Origin: Ciona savignyi
Lineage: Eukaryota > Chordata > Ascidiacea > Phlebobranchia > Cionidae
NCBI GenBank assembly: GCA_000149265.1
Contig: CH002018.1
Span: 1,127,752 to 1,191,751, forward strand
DNA: 64,000 nt
Direction: 5' to 3'
The position numbers and the translations under genes were made by a program. Below are positions 46,901 to 57,885 of this stretch, piece by piece. The notes below the pieces were generated by a model that did not search any database, was not told the origin of the DNA, and saw only the letters and a list, made by a program, of their open reading frames with translations. Each line of letters opens with the position of its first letter. Within the stretch, counting starts at the first letter, position 1.

Positions 46901-49768
46901 TTATTTTTAGTCTGTTTCGTCTGGCAATCGACAAAGAAAAACAGCCAGTCTCTTCTAAACAATCCCAGTTACGGTGATTTCGTAGCTGTAGATGTTTTAG
47001 TTACAACTTTCTTCCTACAGTGTCTTTGCATTTCTGATCTATGTTATAGGGTTGCAGTTTTTTTATCAAAAAGTATGTAGGTTAATTAAGTGGAAAGTTT
47101 TGGTTTTGTTCAGTCAAATAGTTTATGAATGTGCACCTCTGACTCATATCCTAGGCTGCTGCTCCTTATAAACCAATGTTGAAGATATCTGTAACTCAAT
47201 CCGCTTTAAAATACAAACAGTATACAAACAGAAAACACCACCTATGACAGCGAAACCGAAAATAGAATTTAAGCTACCCGCACAAATTTCTACTTCAAAA
47301 GAAAGTCAACAAACCACATTTTATATTTGGTTTATGGCGAATACACTTTGAATGGTATACGTAAACATACGTCAGCCAACAACCCTGGAAATTTCAATTT
47401 CGATGAGATATATTTCTCAAGTAGATATAACTGATAAGTCATACCTGCCACAAATTTCTCTGATATAAACAACAAGGAAGCCTATATGATAAGGTATATA
47501 TAATGTCACCATAAGTCTTGTTGTCGAACAGTGCGAAAATCTGGTGAAGCAATTGCTGCAACTACATTAACGTACCGACTTGGATGTGATTACCGAACCA
47601 CTTCTTAGTTAATGAGTATAATTGAAAGGCTGTGGGAACGACCTGTAAATCAACATTCCTTATTGCTACCGAATCTAAGTTAAAGTTTTAAATTGACACA
47701 CAAAGATTTTTTCTGATGCGAGTATTCGATTACCAAAAATGTGGCAGAGACAATCTTTAGTTAATAAAAGTGTGATAAGCACAATCAGTAGTGAACGGAT
47801 TGCTATTACTAATCCCCAAACTAAGGTATTTGATTTTTATGCTTCTGTGTTTGTTATTCATTGTTAATTTATTGTTTTACCATAGTATACTGAACCTGTT
47901 TTTGTTTTACCATAGTATACTGAACCTGTTTTTGTTTTACCATAGTATACTGAACCTGTTTTTGTTTTACCATAGTATACTGAACCTGTTTTTGTTTTAC
48001 CATAGTATACTGAACCTGTTTTTGTTTTACNNNNNNNNNNNNNNNNNNNNNNNNNNNNNNNNNNNNNNNNNNNNNNNNNNNNNNNNNNNNNNNNNNNNNN
48101 NNNNNNNNNNNNNNNNNNNNNNNNNNNNNNAGTATACTGAACCTGTTATACATTGATTTACACAGAAAGAAATGATTAAAATTCCTCCTTTTAATCCAGG
48201 CGATGAAAGCGGGGAAGAAGAAGAATCTGAACCTTCCTGTTTTGATTATGTGATGCATTTCTTGACCGTTTTCTGGAAGGTGAGTCTTTGTGTAACCCTC
48301 AAGCTTGCTGGTTTTAGTCAATCGTACTTTAAACTGTTTATTAAATCGGAGCAGAAAATTGTGTGAAAATCTAGATGTTTCGGAATAAATTCTTATTTCA
48401 TTTTATTCGACTCTTAAGAGTACTGTATTGGCTTTGTTATTTTTTCAAGTTGTAACTTTAAAAATCTGTTAACGCACTTCCGCTCGTAAAACTAAGTATT
48501 TCCACAGCTGATGTTTGCTTTCGTACCACCCACTGAGTACCTCGGCGGATGGGGCTGTTTCACCGTCTCGATTCTTATGATCGGATTCCTAACTGCGATT
48601 ATCGGAGACGTTGCCTCAGCTTTCGGCTGCGTGGTTAACCTCAATGACGCTGTGACTGCCGTCACGCTCGTTGCCATGGGAACCAGCGTACCGGGTAAGC
48701 ACGCAAGCGAATGGTTGATTTTCACTGATAAAACTAAAGACGCTGTCTGCGTGACTGAAAGAACTCAGATTTGATGGCTATCTGAAATTGCATTCACATA
48801 AGTGCGTCACAGAAATAAATGAGTTCTACTTTTGAAACTTTTAGCAATTTTGCCTTACGTACTAAAATTCGATTAAAAGATTTGCTAAGTGGCAGATTCA
48901 GGGTAAATATATATGAAGAGCGAATTATTATTAATCTTTTTGCAAACACATAGCAAACACAAAACAGAAGTTGCTTGAACAAATAAATAATGATTTAAAC
49001 GGGTAAAGTGTAGAATAAAAATGTGAAAACAACAGGACAACAAAGCTTAAAATAGGATACTCGTATTTTTCCCTAAGCTGGAAAAGCAGAAGAGTGGTTA
49101 AAACACCGCTAGTCGTCATGTTACCCCGTGTTATGGTCGTCATGTTGTGCCCACCGTCGTTTTCCGTAGTATTACAGTTTTGCAATGGATTGTATAAATT
49201 GCTATAATTTTAGTTTAACAAATTAAACTACTGGATTTAGGTAACTTACCCTTAGTGCTTTGTCCAAAGACGCAAATCCCACCTTTCAACACAGCCTGGC
49301 AAGTTACTTAACGTCAACCAGTCGTTTATATTTATACTGTGACGTACCTAATGAGTTCTTAAATTGTTTCCAGACACCTTTGCCAGCAAAGTCGCTGCCG
49401 TTGGCGACCAATACGCCGATGCCTCCATCGGTAACGTGACCGGTTCGAACGCGGTCAACGTGTTCCTCGGCATCGGTATCGCGTGGACCATTGCCGCCAT
49501 CTATTGGGCCGTCACCGGGAAAACACCCGAAGAGCAGAAGTTCAGGATCGATCCCGGGAACCTTGCGTTCTCCGTCACCATTTTTTCGATTTTAGCCGTT
49601 TTCGCCATCGGGATACTGATGTTCCGAAGAAAATGTAAATCGATTCAAGCTGAACTAGGAGGACCACGAACCTCCAAGATCGTGTGTAGTTTAATGTTCG
49701 TCATGTTTTGGTTGGTTTACATACTTCTAGCCGCCTTGGACAGTTACTGCATCATCAAGACCTTTTAA
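37973..49768 (+). CDS. SLC8A: SLC8A-type sodium/calcium exchanger (NCX), complete
   Basis: A plasma-membrane antiporter that exports Ca2+ in exchange for Na+. Exons: 37973-39157, 39761-39871, 40619-40972, 42838-43001, 44465-44568 or 45176-45276, 46295-46458, 46737-46836, 48200-48279, 48508-48694, 49374-49768. All phases join; 947 or 946 aa (human NCX1 about 973). A signal peptide at 1 to about 31 precedes the TM segments. The alpha-1 repeat MALGSSAPEIMLS is at 143-155, with GPSTIVGSASFNLF after it. The XIP autoregulatory segment RRLLVYKYMYKRYRARRQ starts at 257. CBD1 carries DDD at 485-487 and DDDH at 535-538. CBD2 follows, with TVNGTAKGGGEDF. The alpha-2 repeat spans the last intron (GTSVP | DTFASK...GNVTGSNAVNVFLG). 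The first exon ends before CBD1, so transporter and regulatory domains are split by introns. No AATAAA was found within 1 kb of the stop. Confidence 0.95.
40370..40592 (+). mobile_element. degraded SINE before NCX exon 3
   Basis: Recognisable TCGGCTGTGTCCTTGGG, TAACCCAGTAGATAAATGGG and CACTGCTGTAGCTTCAGTAA segments. The tail side ends about 26 bp before the acceptor at 40618. Confidence 0.6.
43485..43950. repeat. tandem array, 39-bp unit, twelve copies (NCX intron 4)
   Basis: The unit is GACCTATAAGGTAAAACT, GTAAAGAAAAACTCTAAAAA, alternating with variants carrying TATAAAGGAAAACTTT. The alternation suggests a 78-bp dimer as the duplicating unit. Confidence 0.9.
44465..44568 (+). other. SLC8A: NCX alternative exon 'A' (acidic CBD2 variant)
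   Basis: Enters in phase 2 and leaves in phase 1. It encodes KHISVPIVDDEEYEKNKSFF and then VELSQPKFYSDKDSG. It aligns with mammalian NCX1 exon A (IDDEEYEKNK) and keeps the DDEE residues of the CBD2 calcium site (614-617). The acceptor is CTCCCGACCGCAG; the donor GTTTGA is weak. If the donor is skipped, the frame stops at 44594. Confidence 0.85.
45176..45276 (+). other. SLC8A: NCX alternative exon 'B' (acidic residues lost)
   Basis: Same entry phase 2 and exit phase 1 as exon A, and homologous in sequence: KDICVPLLDSNSYNKKVWF, then RVELGEPYSTSKSLG. Three of the four DDEE acidic residues are replaced (DSNS). The donor is a strong GTAAGT. Including both exons in one mRNA would break the frame (104+101 = 205 nt), so the two should be mutually exclusive. 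Confidence 0.82.
45365..45468. repeat. short tandem repeat of GAACGAGTACGGGTGGTTTG
   Basis: Four to five imperfect copies with GTACGTACGAGTACGGG steps in the NCX intron after exon B. Confidence 0.7.
47870..48150. repeat. exact 30-bp tandem array spanning an assembly gap (NCX intron)
   Basis: Identical copies of CATAGTATACTGAACCTG plus TTTTTGTTTTAC on both sides of 100 N (48031-48130). The assembly collapsed on the array. A long apparent ORF through it is only the repeat in frame. It ends about 45 bp before the exon at 48200. Confidence 0.95.
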
Positions 49769-50787
49769 AGCAGCGTTGGCCAGCGAAGACCTCGTGGGAA
49801 CTGCTCCCGGACAATTGACCGGAAGCAAACGGACGGCATCCGCCGGGCGAAGCTAGCAAATGCGTTTTTACAACACTTGCTTCTAGTTTGGCGTCGTTAC
49901 CAGCTCGAGCCATGTCCGTTAAAGTTCTGAGATATACGCAAACTTTTGTAAAAACGGTCAATTTATGCGTACCTGGTCAGTAACCCATTTTGCAGCCAAC
50001 TAAACTTTGTTCTCGAGTTGATTTCTGAATTCGGTTAAACGCGGACAAAACGCTTTTGATAAAATATTTTCTACTCTTGATGCTTGCCACGGCGTGGTAA
50101 AATTATTTAAGGTGTAACTACACTGTTTAATCGCTTTTGGGGTCCCTTCACATGACGCCTCAATATATATTGGTGCGCAAATGCAGACCTTCCCTGAAAC
50201 ATCACTACAAATTTTCCATTTGCACACCTGTATTTTAGCCTCCGTTTCCGAATCTGGGTGTTGTGGCGCAACGAAAGTTTTTGAAACTTATCACCGTTAT
50301 ACATATTTACGTACAAAGTTGTTCTCTTAGCGGGCTGCAGATGATAGAAAATCCACGCCGAGCAACTTTCCACCGAGATTTCCGTCGAATGTGTGCAGTT
50401 TTCCGCATGGCTTCCACTTTTCACTTGCCCTTAAGGGCGATTTTAGGCTTGTACTGTTCCCGTTTTTCTACTGTTACCGCTATTTATTCTGCTCGCGTTC
50501 GCTGGTCACCTATGGCCATTTTCCTGGCGTTTGGTGACGACTATGGATTGTTCATTTTTGTTGTGTGTTATGTGCTCTGACGTCATCTCTTAGGTCATTA
50601 CACCACATGGGGCGCTATCGAGTCCTCGATCTTCAAAACCAGTCTCCTCTATGTAATTTGATTGTCTTGCTTACTGCAAGAATTGTCCAAATTCAGTCAA
50701 AAATTATAAAACTAAAACGGCTGTGTGGCCAAACGGTTAAGGTGACTAAAAAAGTCTCCTTAACCAGTCCGTTGTCGTTTCGAAATG
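49769..50787. other. 3' flank of the exchanger, no gene recognised
   Basis: Probably begins with the NCX 3' UTR. Opposing ORFs of about 105 codons near 50107-50580 show no domain and no splice context. Confidence 0.4.
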
Positions 50788-51217
50788 GAGAAGGATATTC
50801 ATGTTTATCCCCTTGAATGGGAAAACTATATAAAGGGTGGTTAACACACGGGAAATCGTCAGCTCACCTCGCGCTCACCGTCGAGTTACCGAAGCTATTA
50901 CTATTGCAATGTGTTGTGTGGTTGAGATATTCCTTCAATTTGGTAGAACCCGTTAATCCGCTGGGTTCAGGCATTGTCCGTAAAGTGCCTTGCCCAAGGA
51001 CACAACCGATCGTCGGGTTACCGGAGCTATTGCAGTGTGTTGTATATGATAGACACGTTCCTGCAACTTGGTAGAACCCATTAATCCGCAGGGTTCAGGC
51101 ATTGTTCGTTAAATGCTTTGTTCAAGACAACCGACTCGTCTAGCGACCAATTTCGTATCTGCAACCCTTCGGCTCTAAGGCGACGCACTAACCCACCAGA
51201 TTAATCTGTCGGACAAA
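50788..51217 (-). mobile_element. composite SINE with a duplicated middle
   Basis: The order on the plus strand is GGATATTCATGTTTATCCCC, body, CCCGTTAATCCGCTGGGTTC, CTTGCCCAAGGACACAACCG. Then the body starts again (TCGTCGGGTTACCGGAGCTA), with a second AACCCATTAATCCGCAGGG, and finally the head. About 130 bp is therefore present twice, by template switch or unequal exchange. Confidence 0.8.
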
Positions 51218-52002
51218 AGATAATGCGCAGCAATGTCTTTAAATTAATCCTGACCTGTATAGGTTTGAAATGTAGTTCTTTTTAACTAAAACGCATTTTG
51301 GTAAATTTTCATAATACAGTGGTTTAAATCTGAGTCATGCGTTGACCTTGTTAGAAATTTGTGTCTTTCTCTGCAGTACAAATAGTCTCAGTTGTTTTGA
51401 AATGCATCATTTGGCGGTCGGCCAACCGTCCCAAACGGTATTTAGAATATTGCTTGCATGTGATTCCAAAATAGTTATAATCCACTGAAGGTTAAATATA
51501 CACCACGTATGCGAACAAACGTCATTGCAAAATTTCTTCAAAACTAGTATGCATAACTCTATTATATCTACTGTCCACAATAAAATAGATCTAGCACATT
51601 GATACTTTTTTCGCCACTTTATTTCTGTGTTGGGATAACCGATATTCATTTAACACTGAAAAAATAATTTTCAGATTATCACGTACCTTCATTTGGACGG
51701 AGTAGTTTTGTGCTGTGTATTTGTTATATTTTCAGTTTAGAATTATTTTATAACCTGCGCTCTGTGGAGGTGGAATCCGTTAGGTAAAATGGCGCAGGAC
51801 CCAAACCACCCACAATCCAGTGTAGATATCGAATCTAACACCTGTCGAGTCACATTTGCCTCCTTTCATTTCCCGCCCACACGCTGTCTGATTTAATCTA
51901 CAGTTTGCTTTAACTTCTGCAATCCGATTCGTAGTTGGAAAATTCAACAACAACATAATACACCGAAACCAGTTTTCATTCTGATGTATTTAACAGCCTT
52001 TA

Positions 52003-52260
52003 ACAAAATTCTGCAATTCTGCGATATCTTTATAATGAACAAAAATTTTGCAATTCAGCGATATCTTTATAATAAACGAAAACTCTGCAATTCTGCGATA
52101 TCTTTATAATAAACAAAAATTTTGCAATTCTGCGATATCTTTATAATAAACAAAAATTTTGCAATTCAGCGATATCTTTATAATAAACAAAAACTTTGCA
52201 ATTCTGCGATATCTTTATAATAAACGAAAACTCTGCAATTCTGCGATATCTTTACAATAA
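52003..52260. repeat. 36-bp tandem array, seven copies, beyond the LU-gene stop
   Basis: The unit is TTTGCAATTCTGCGATATCT plus TTATAATAAACAAAAA. It starts 16 bp past the minus-strand stop codon at 52277, so it likely lies in that gene's 3' UTR. Confidence 0.88.
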
Positions 52261-52276
52261 GCGGTGGGAAGGGCGG

Positions 52277-55200
52277 TTAGTTTGCAAGTTCATTGATGGA
52301 TGTAGAGTTGTTGCAGAGATTTCCAGTGCAGCAGAAGTGACAAACTCTGACCTGAATTAAACTTTGTTTTTATTTGGTTACTTTTACTAGTAGAAGTAAA
52401 ATGGGCCTGTATGAATGGCAATGCATGAATGGCAAAATGAAACTTTGGTTTTCTATGATTCGGTATATAGAAATATATGATTCGGATAGTTTAGTAAAAA
52501 TGTAGTCGTGTATAAAAGACTTGGTGATGCAATGGTGCTGATCAGAGAAAAAAAGGCCAACAAACAATTTTTATTTTGAGAATATTCCGTGTGATGTTTT
52601 TTATCGATTTAATTGAACATGAAAAAACATTTAAAACGTTTCAAAATGAAAATGATTCTATCAGCTTTATGTTATTTGATCAGATCTATGGGACACCCGC
52701 TATGTAGGGTGTAGGTATTTAACATAGCGTTTGGACTTTCTGACTATCTATATATAGCCGTTATCTCTATATAAATCAAGTAAAATAATGCTGTCTCGAT
52801 GGAGTAAGTCTGGGGTTCATTAAAACAAATTTCATGAACAGGATGTAACAACTTGGCTATGGGAACGGTAGCACCTATCCTTTTGCACAGGTTACATGAT
52901 AAACAAGACTGGCATCTTATATTCTGTCCTTTTTAATGGCAGTTCACCGGTAATATATAACGCAGAAGTCCAAGTCCCTCGATAGTATCGGTAAGAGCGT
53001 CTGATTAAAGGGTTAGTTAATCAAAACCAGCCGTTGGAAAGTCGATTGTGTCCCTGAGCATTCAGCGCAGAAAGTGGATTTATGTGTTAATGTAAAAACA
53101 AGAACAGACTTCTCCACATATTGCAGTTGATTCTTTTACTAGACGGTGGGTGCAAGGGAATCGAATTGCTTCCGTGATATCAACCTTTGCGTTTTACGAT
53201 TAAAGAAGAAAATATGAATAAACGACCATGCCACTAACACAAAAAAGTAACCTGCTTTGACAGATTTAGAATAACAAAACTCTATATTTCACTACTTGCT
53301 CGTACCCCGTTCTTTATTGCGTTTTCCCCGAAGCAGTTTTGTCTGTTGGCGCTCCAGTTTCCGAGACAAGCGTCGCCGTGCTTGCATTTCTTTTCAACGA
53401 TTTTCCTCCGGCGGTTCATCACTATCTTAGTCTGGCACATTGTCTGCAAAATATTGCTGATAGTTATGTTCATAACGGGTTATTTTTTTGTGAAGGGTCG
53501 AACTAACTATTCTAACGCTACTGAATACGCAGCACTCGTAAAATTGCTATTGCAGTATACTCAGTATGATTCACACGTTACTTTAATTTTGTTGAACTTT
53601 TTAATCCACTGCGTTCACGCAATGTCGGTTAAGTGCCTTGCCCAAGAACACAACCGCCTAGCTAGTGACCAGTTTCGTGACTACAACCCTTCGGCTGAAA
53701 GGCGACGCACTTAACTACCAGACTAATCTGTCGGAAAATATGTTTAACTACGCGTGAAAGAACACATTATAAGCAATTAAACGATTGGAAGAAAACAAAT
53801 TAGTCAAATTAAACCCAAAAAACAGAAATCCATCTTATATTGAACTTATTAATTGATTTTTTTATCAACATTATACGTCATAGGCAGGGCCGGTTTTAGG
53901 CCGATTTGACCGATTAGATCAAATTGGGCCCCGCACCTTGAAGGGGGCCCCGCGCTAGCGGGAGTCTTTCTGTATTACGAGGTTTAAAATACTACTGAAA
54001 TGTAAAATAAAATTCTTTCTCCTAATATCAATTTTTTATGCATCGTAACTAAGTCAAATTTATATTTCTGTGTCTGTCTGTTACGTCATAATGGATATGG
54101 TTGCTAAACAATACATCGTAAATAAGCAGCCACATTACCTTTAATTTGTTTTATAGCAAGTATTAAATGTCTATTTTTGTAGTTTGTATGCATTTTATGA
54201 TATACAAACACCCATATATTTTGCTATGAAGAGTAGGGGCCCCGCAATCACATTTCTAATTGGGCCCCGCGGTTCCCAGCACCGGGCCTGGTCATAGGGA
54301 ATATAATTGAAACCACATGTTACGTACGTGAGTCGTAATTGGTTTCTGAACATTGTTGTAATAGGGCCCGAACACTTAATAAGATTATAAAATTGCCACG
54401 GACCCTTCAAACTACGTCATTTAAAAAATACGTCATTAAAATCTCACTTCTGACGAAGCGCATCTTTCGGTGTGGAACGTTTGGCCGAATTTAACCGAAA
54501 TGCCGGCGTAACATTCATCAGTCCTATTCACCTGTTCCACTGTGGAGAATACCAAATAAAAACAAAGTTTAGAAAAATACTGATATGAACGATTATTATA
54601 GTAGTTTATTACGTGTTAGCCAACACAACCTAAATACTTAATTCAAATAAGAGCTTTGTAAGACGTCATATACATATATTTTATCTATTTTTTCGTACTG
54701 CAATATGAGTTATCATAAAACAGGTTTTAGCACGATTTTTTTCTGGGGCCAAGTTTCGAATCTATAATCATTTTGTCACAAAATCTATTTTAAATGACTT
54801 AACACATATCGATCGAGTTTATCACACAATATTTATTCTGCAGGTGTCTAAGGTGTACGTTGACTATCCTATGATTGACCTTTGACCAATGTTGATCTTA
54901 ATAGCCTGACGGGGCCCAATCATTCTGCCCAAAACGCCTCCGCCATTTAGAAATAAACAACTTTTGGAGCGAGATTTACAACGAACCTTAAGAGCCCGCC
55001 ACAGGTTATCAAGATCCTCGTCTAAAAAGTGTAATAACTATTGTTACCTGGCACAATCGGAAACACTTCGTGATTACATAGAACAGTGGTATCTAGAAGT
55101 GGAGAGTCGTCTCTGGTTAACGCTTCCAAACGGTAGGCAAAGTTTTCAGTGTCGGCAGCCATCGAAATGTTGGTTAGTTGACAATCTCCCAATTCGCCCC

Positions 55201-57819
55201 CACTATATTATTCTTGATTTTAAAATGTGCATATTGTGGTTTAGAAATTGTTTGCATAATGTCCCCATTCGAAGTTAATCAATAGACGGACGGCTTGTGA
55301 GTTCGAAACCTACCTTTTGCATTTTCGCATGTGTACTCAATAATATACATTGAAAATTGCTGCTTACCTTTTATGCCATTACTGTGTTGTTAAGGCAGAC
55401 AAAACACACACACTGTAATCATTCCAGTAATATTGAGGTGGTGACCAGTAATCCAAAAGAAACAAATGTTTTTAAAAATACACACTTAAGGCTGCGGGTC
55501 ATAATTCAGAGTATTTAACTTACGTGCAAACGGTGTGGTTTCTGATGAAACGAACAAGAATTGGAACATTTATTGGGTTTCTATCGTCTGGTAAAACAAG
55601 ATTCCTCTCGAAACAGTTTATGTATTCATTGGTATCGCGTTCGTTGGGGACTAGAATTTGGCGTTTAAATCTAGCGTTGGATATCTCGCTTGACCCTCCT
55701 TCAGGGTTGGAAGAGAGAGAAAGCGTCGTGAACTCAGCAATACAAAGCATGCTTGTTTGGTACAACGGTGAACTTCGGTCGATTAGACTGGTAATGCGGG
55801 CGATCCAGCAATCTGCTGTATCGGTTCCTGACGACGCCCTGTTGTGAAAATGAAACCTTATACCGACCCGATTGAACCTTATACGATCCGGGCAACACTA
55901 AAAGAAGGTAGGGGGAAAACTGCTCACTAAACCTTGCAGTGTTCATCACACGTTAAGTAATACGCCTACGTCCTTTATTATATGTGTGTCGAGATGGAAA
56001 AAGACCGACGAGAGAGATGCCTCTGGCTTATATAGCCGGCATAAAATAAAGTTCTTAAATAACACTACAATCCTAACTCTCCCCTAAACAATAATCTCAA
56101 CCCCAGAACCCACCCTAGTTTTTACTCCACCCCTAGCACAAACCCTAATGCCAAAATATTTATTTTATTGTGTAGCTCTTGCTCTAGTTCCCGATTTTCT
56201 TACTTTCAGTTTTCTCCTACTGATCTATCAACGACACACAACATTGATTAATTATCACTTACAAGCACGTCGCGTCGTCGCTATTTTTGTACCATTTGGT
56301 GTCCAACACTACGTAATCGAGAATGGTTTGAAAAGAAGGGAAAACATCGCTGCTAACCTAGGACAATAATTGCTGTAATTTTATTATAATAAAAAGGTAA
56401 ATTTCTTTAAAATATAAATAAAATGTCAGGACATGATTTTGTTTTGTATATTTTAATTTATCAATTTTGCTGTCATACTAAAAAAACATAGATTTTGTTT
56501 AAACTTACCCTGCGCTCCATACAGCTGGTAAAGAAGGTTCTCATGCTACTGGTTCCAGAAATCTGCATTCGTGCGTTCGGGGGCGACAGGGCTCGTTTGT
56601 GTCGTTGTTCCGGGTGGTAATGACACCCTGTTTGATATAGGATATATATATATATCTATTATGTTTTAACCCCGTGAATGGGAAAAGGCAATGGTCGTTT
56701 AACTCACGGGCAATCGCCACGTTACACACACCGTCGGGTCACCGGACCTATTGCAGTGGGTTGTGTATGAATCAGACGTTCCCCCATTTAATAGAACGCG
56801 TAATTCCTTTAAGGAACAGGCAATGTCCGTTAAGTGCCTTTCGCATGGACTTAACCCACTAGCTGTAGACCAGTTTAGAACCTAAAACCCTCCGGCTGAA
56901 AAGGGTTACACTATCCCACCAATCCAATCGGTCTGACAAACAATACGTATCATGAGTCTGGCTGTACATTAGTGCCTTTGACGTATCCTATAATCAACCC
57001 GGCAGTGGCGGCGATAAGACAAGCCATTTATTTGCATTTTGCCTAAGGCCACGTATACGTTGGCTATATGTGCTGTTGGATCGTTCATGGCGCGTTATTC
57101 CGTCAACCGGAAGGTTAAGAGTGCAAACAAGTCCCGATTTTAACCAGATAAAGAAAGACAATGTCTATATCACAATTTCAACCTACTATTTTAACAGGTA
57201 TTTTTAAGTTTTAAACTTGGTATAAGCTTTTTATCATGTCCATTTTAAATGACCAACTGTATTTATCGATACGTAAACCATTCGGCAACACGACGGTTTT
57301 ATTACCACTGAGGAGTATCGTAAATGCGCTTTCATTCCACCAATAATATTGAACAATTATTATCTTTGTCACCAAGTCGGTGTTGCATTGTAATAATGAT
57401 AATATGTTTTTTTGATGAACGTCAAGTGAATAAAAGACCGCTTAGAATAAATATCATTTTATAGGGTAAGGTAATACCTAGGGCAAACAATTTGCACATA
57501 GCGCTGTTAGTGTTATAATGTTGGTTTATAGATGTTGTTTAAACTAAACATATAGACTTAAAAGTAAAAAAATGCCTTATTCCGTTTTTTTTAACCCATC
57601 AAAATGACATTTTGATACGTTCCGATATCAGACGCGTTGTATTGCTTCACGTTTTTACTCAGGCAGAGAATAGTTTAGTTTAAGTTTTTATAATAGTTTA
57701 GAATAGTTTTAAATAATTTAGTCGACTAAAAATAATAAAAAAAAACAATTACAGCAAAGGAACATCTTACCTGCTACAAGAGAGAGGCATATTGTCGAGA
57801 GCACAGTAAGGCGCAGCAT
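52277..57819 (-). CDS. secreted cysteine-rich protein with a C-terminal Ly6/uPAR (LU) domain, 7 exons
   Basis: Assembled by eye from small exons (minus strand, 5' first): 57771-57819, 56509-56627, 55524-55732, 55048-55202, 54448-54539, 53306-53443, 52277-52351. The sum is 837 nt, 278 aa, and all six junction phases match. Exon 1 encodes the signal peptide MLRLTVLSTICLSLVA. Residues 17-177 are unfamiliar, with six cysteines. Residues 187-267 carry ten cysteines (187, 204, 211, 228, 234, 245, 258, 261, 262, 267), starting ECYAG and ending VCHFCCTGNLCNN, the LU hallmark CCxxxLCN. The stop follows 11 residues later with no hydrophobic tail, so it is secreted, not GPI-anchored. Exons 5-7 and 1 have clear signals. 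The acceptors of exons 3 and 4 are weak, so the middle is less certain. The usual second cysteine of CYxC is missing. Function unknown. Confidence 0.68.
53020..53220 (+). mobile_element. degraded SINE copy
   Basis: Segments GTCGATTGTGTCCCTGAGC, CATATTGCAGTTGATTC and GACGGTGGGTGCAAGGGAAT, then AATATGAATAAA, keep the family order. It lies antisense in the last intron of the LU gene. Confidence 0.5.
53548..53745 (-). mobile_element. SINE, head and middle (LU-gene intron 5)
   Basis: From TTGCTATTGCAGTATACTCA through GTTAAGTGCCTTGCCCAAG to the head (CTACAACCCTTCGGCTGAAA, ACCAGACTAATCTGTCGG). Sense to the LU gene and about 100 bp upstream of its exon 6. Confidence 0.75.
53885..54290. mobile_element. 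hAT-like element, 406 bp, perfect 8-bp duplication
   Basis: Ends are CAGGGCCGGT and ACCGGGCCTG, flanked by GTCATAGG at 53877-53884 and 54291-54298. GGGGCCCCGC blocks occur subterminally at both ends in opposite orientation. No ORF of note. Sits in LU-gene intron 5. Confidence 0.8.
55893..56222. mobile_element. disrupted GGGG-type MITE (LU-gene intron 2)
   Basis: Starts GGGCAACACTAAAAGAAGG, has the family core (ACAATAATCTCAACCCCAGA) and a diverged right end (ACTTTCAGTTTTCTCC). About 110 bp of unrelated sequence is inserted after the left end. Confidence 0.55.
56640..56945 (-). mobile_element. SINE, sense to the LU gene, tail at its exon 2 acceptor
   Basis: Near full length. The tail has become a TA run (GGATATATATATATATC on the plus strand) and ends about 13 bp upstream, in gene sense, of the exon 2 start at 56627. 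Confidence 0.75.
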
Positions 57820-57877
57820 CGTAAGGGTAACTGAGAATTCTTGTCCAACTAATACGGGTATGTGGCTTTTAACGTTG

Positions 57878-57885
57878 CTTTTATA
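57878..57885 (-). promoter_or_regulatory. TATA box of the LU-domain gene
   Basis: TATAAAAG on the minus strand, its 5' edge 66 nt before the ATG at 57819. This would give a short leader of roughly 35 nt, ending CTTACGATG. Confidence 0.55.

Noticed and set aside
47791..48321. Long ORFs on both strands around 48 kb
   Set aside because: Created by a 30-bp repeat with no in-frame stop and by the N gap.
50722..50790. tRNA-like sequence (TGGCCAAACGG ... GTTTCGAAATG)
   Set aside because: A- and B-box-like motifs are present, but the acceptor stem does not pair and the anticodon loop lacks U at position 33; at best a tRNA relic beside a SINE.
52874..52910. Mini-exon on the minus strand encoding SCLSCNLCKRI in the LU-gene interval
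   Set aside because: Its end phase does not join the last exon. Exon 6 joins 52351 directly in phase and gives a better LU ending (VCHFCCTGNLCNN).
53346..53714. Plus-strand 122-codon ORF
   Set aside because: Antisense to LU exon 6 and then runs through a SINE.
54964..55278. Plus-strand 104-codon ORF
   Set aside because: Overlaps LU-gene exon 4 on the other strand and shows no domain or splice context.
55524..55847. Plus-strand 107-codon ORF
   Set aside because: Antisense to LU-gene exon 3, which has a strong GTAAGT donor on the minus strand; no domain in the plus reading.
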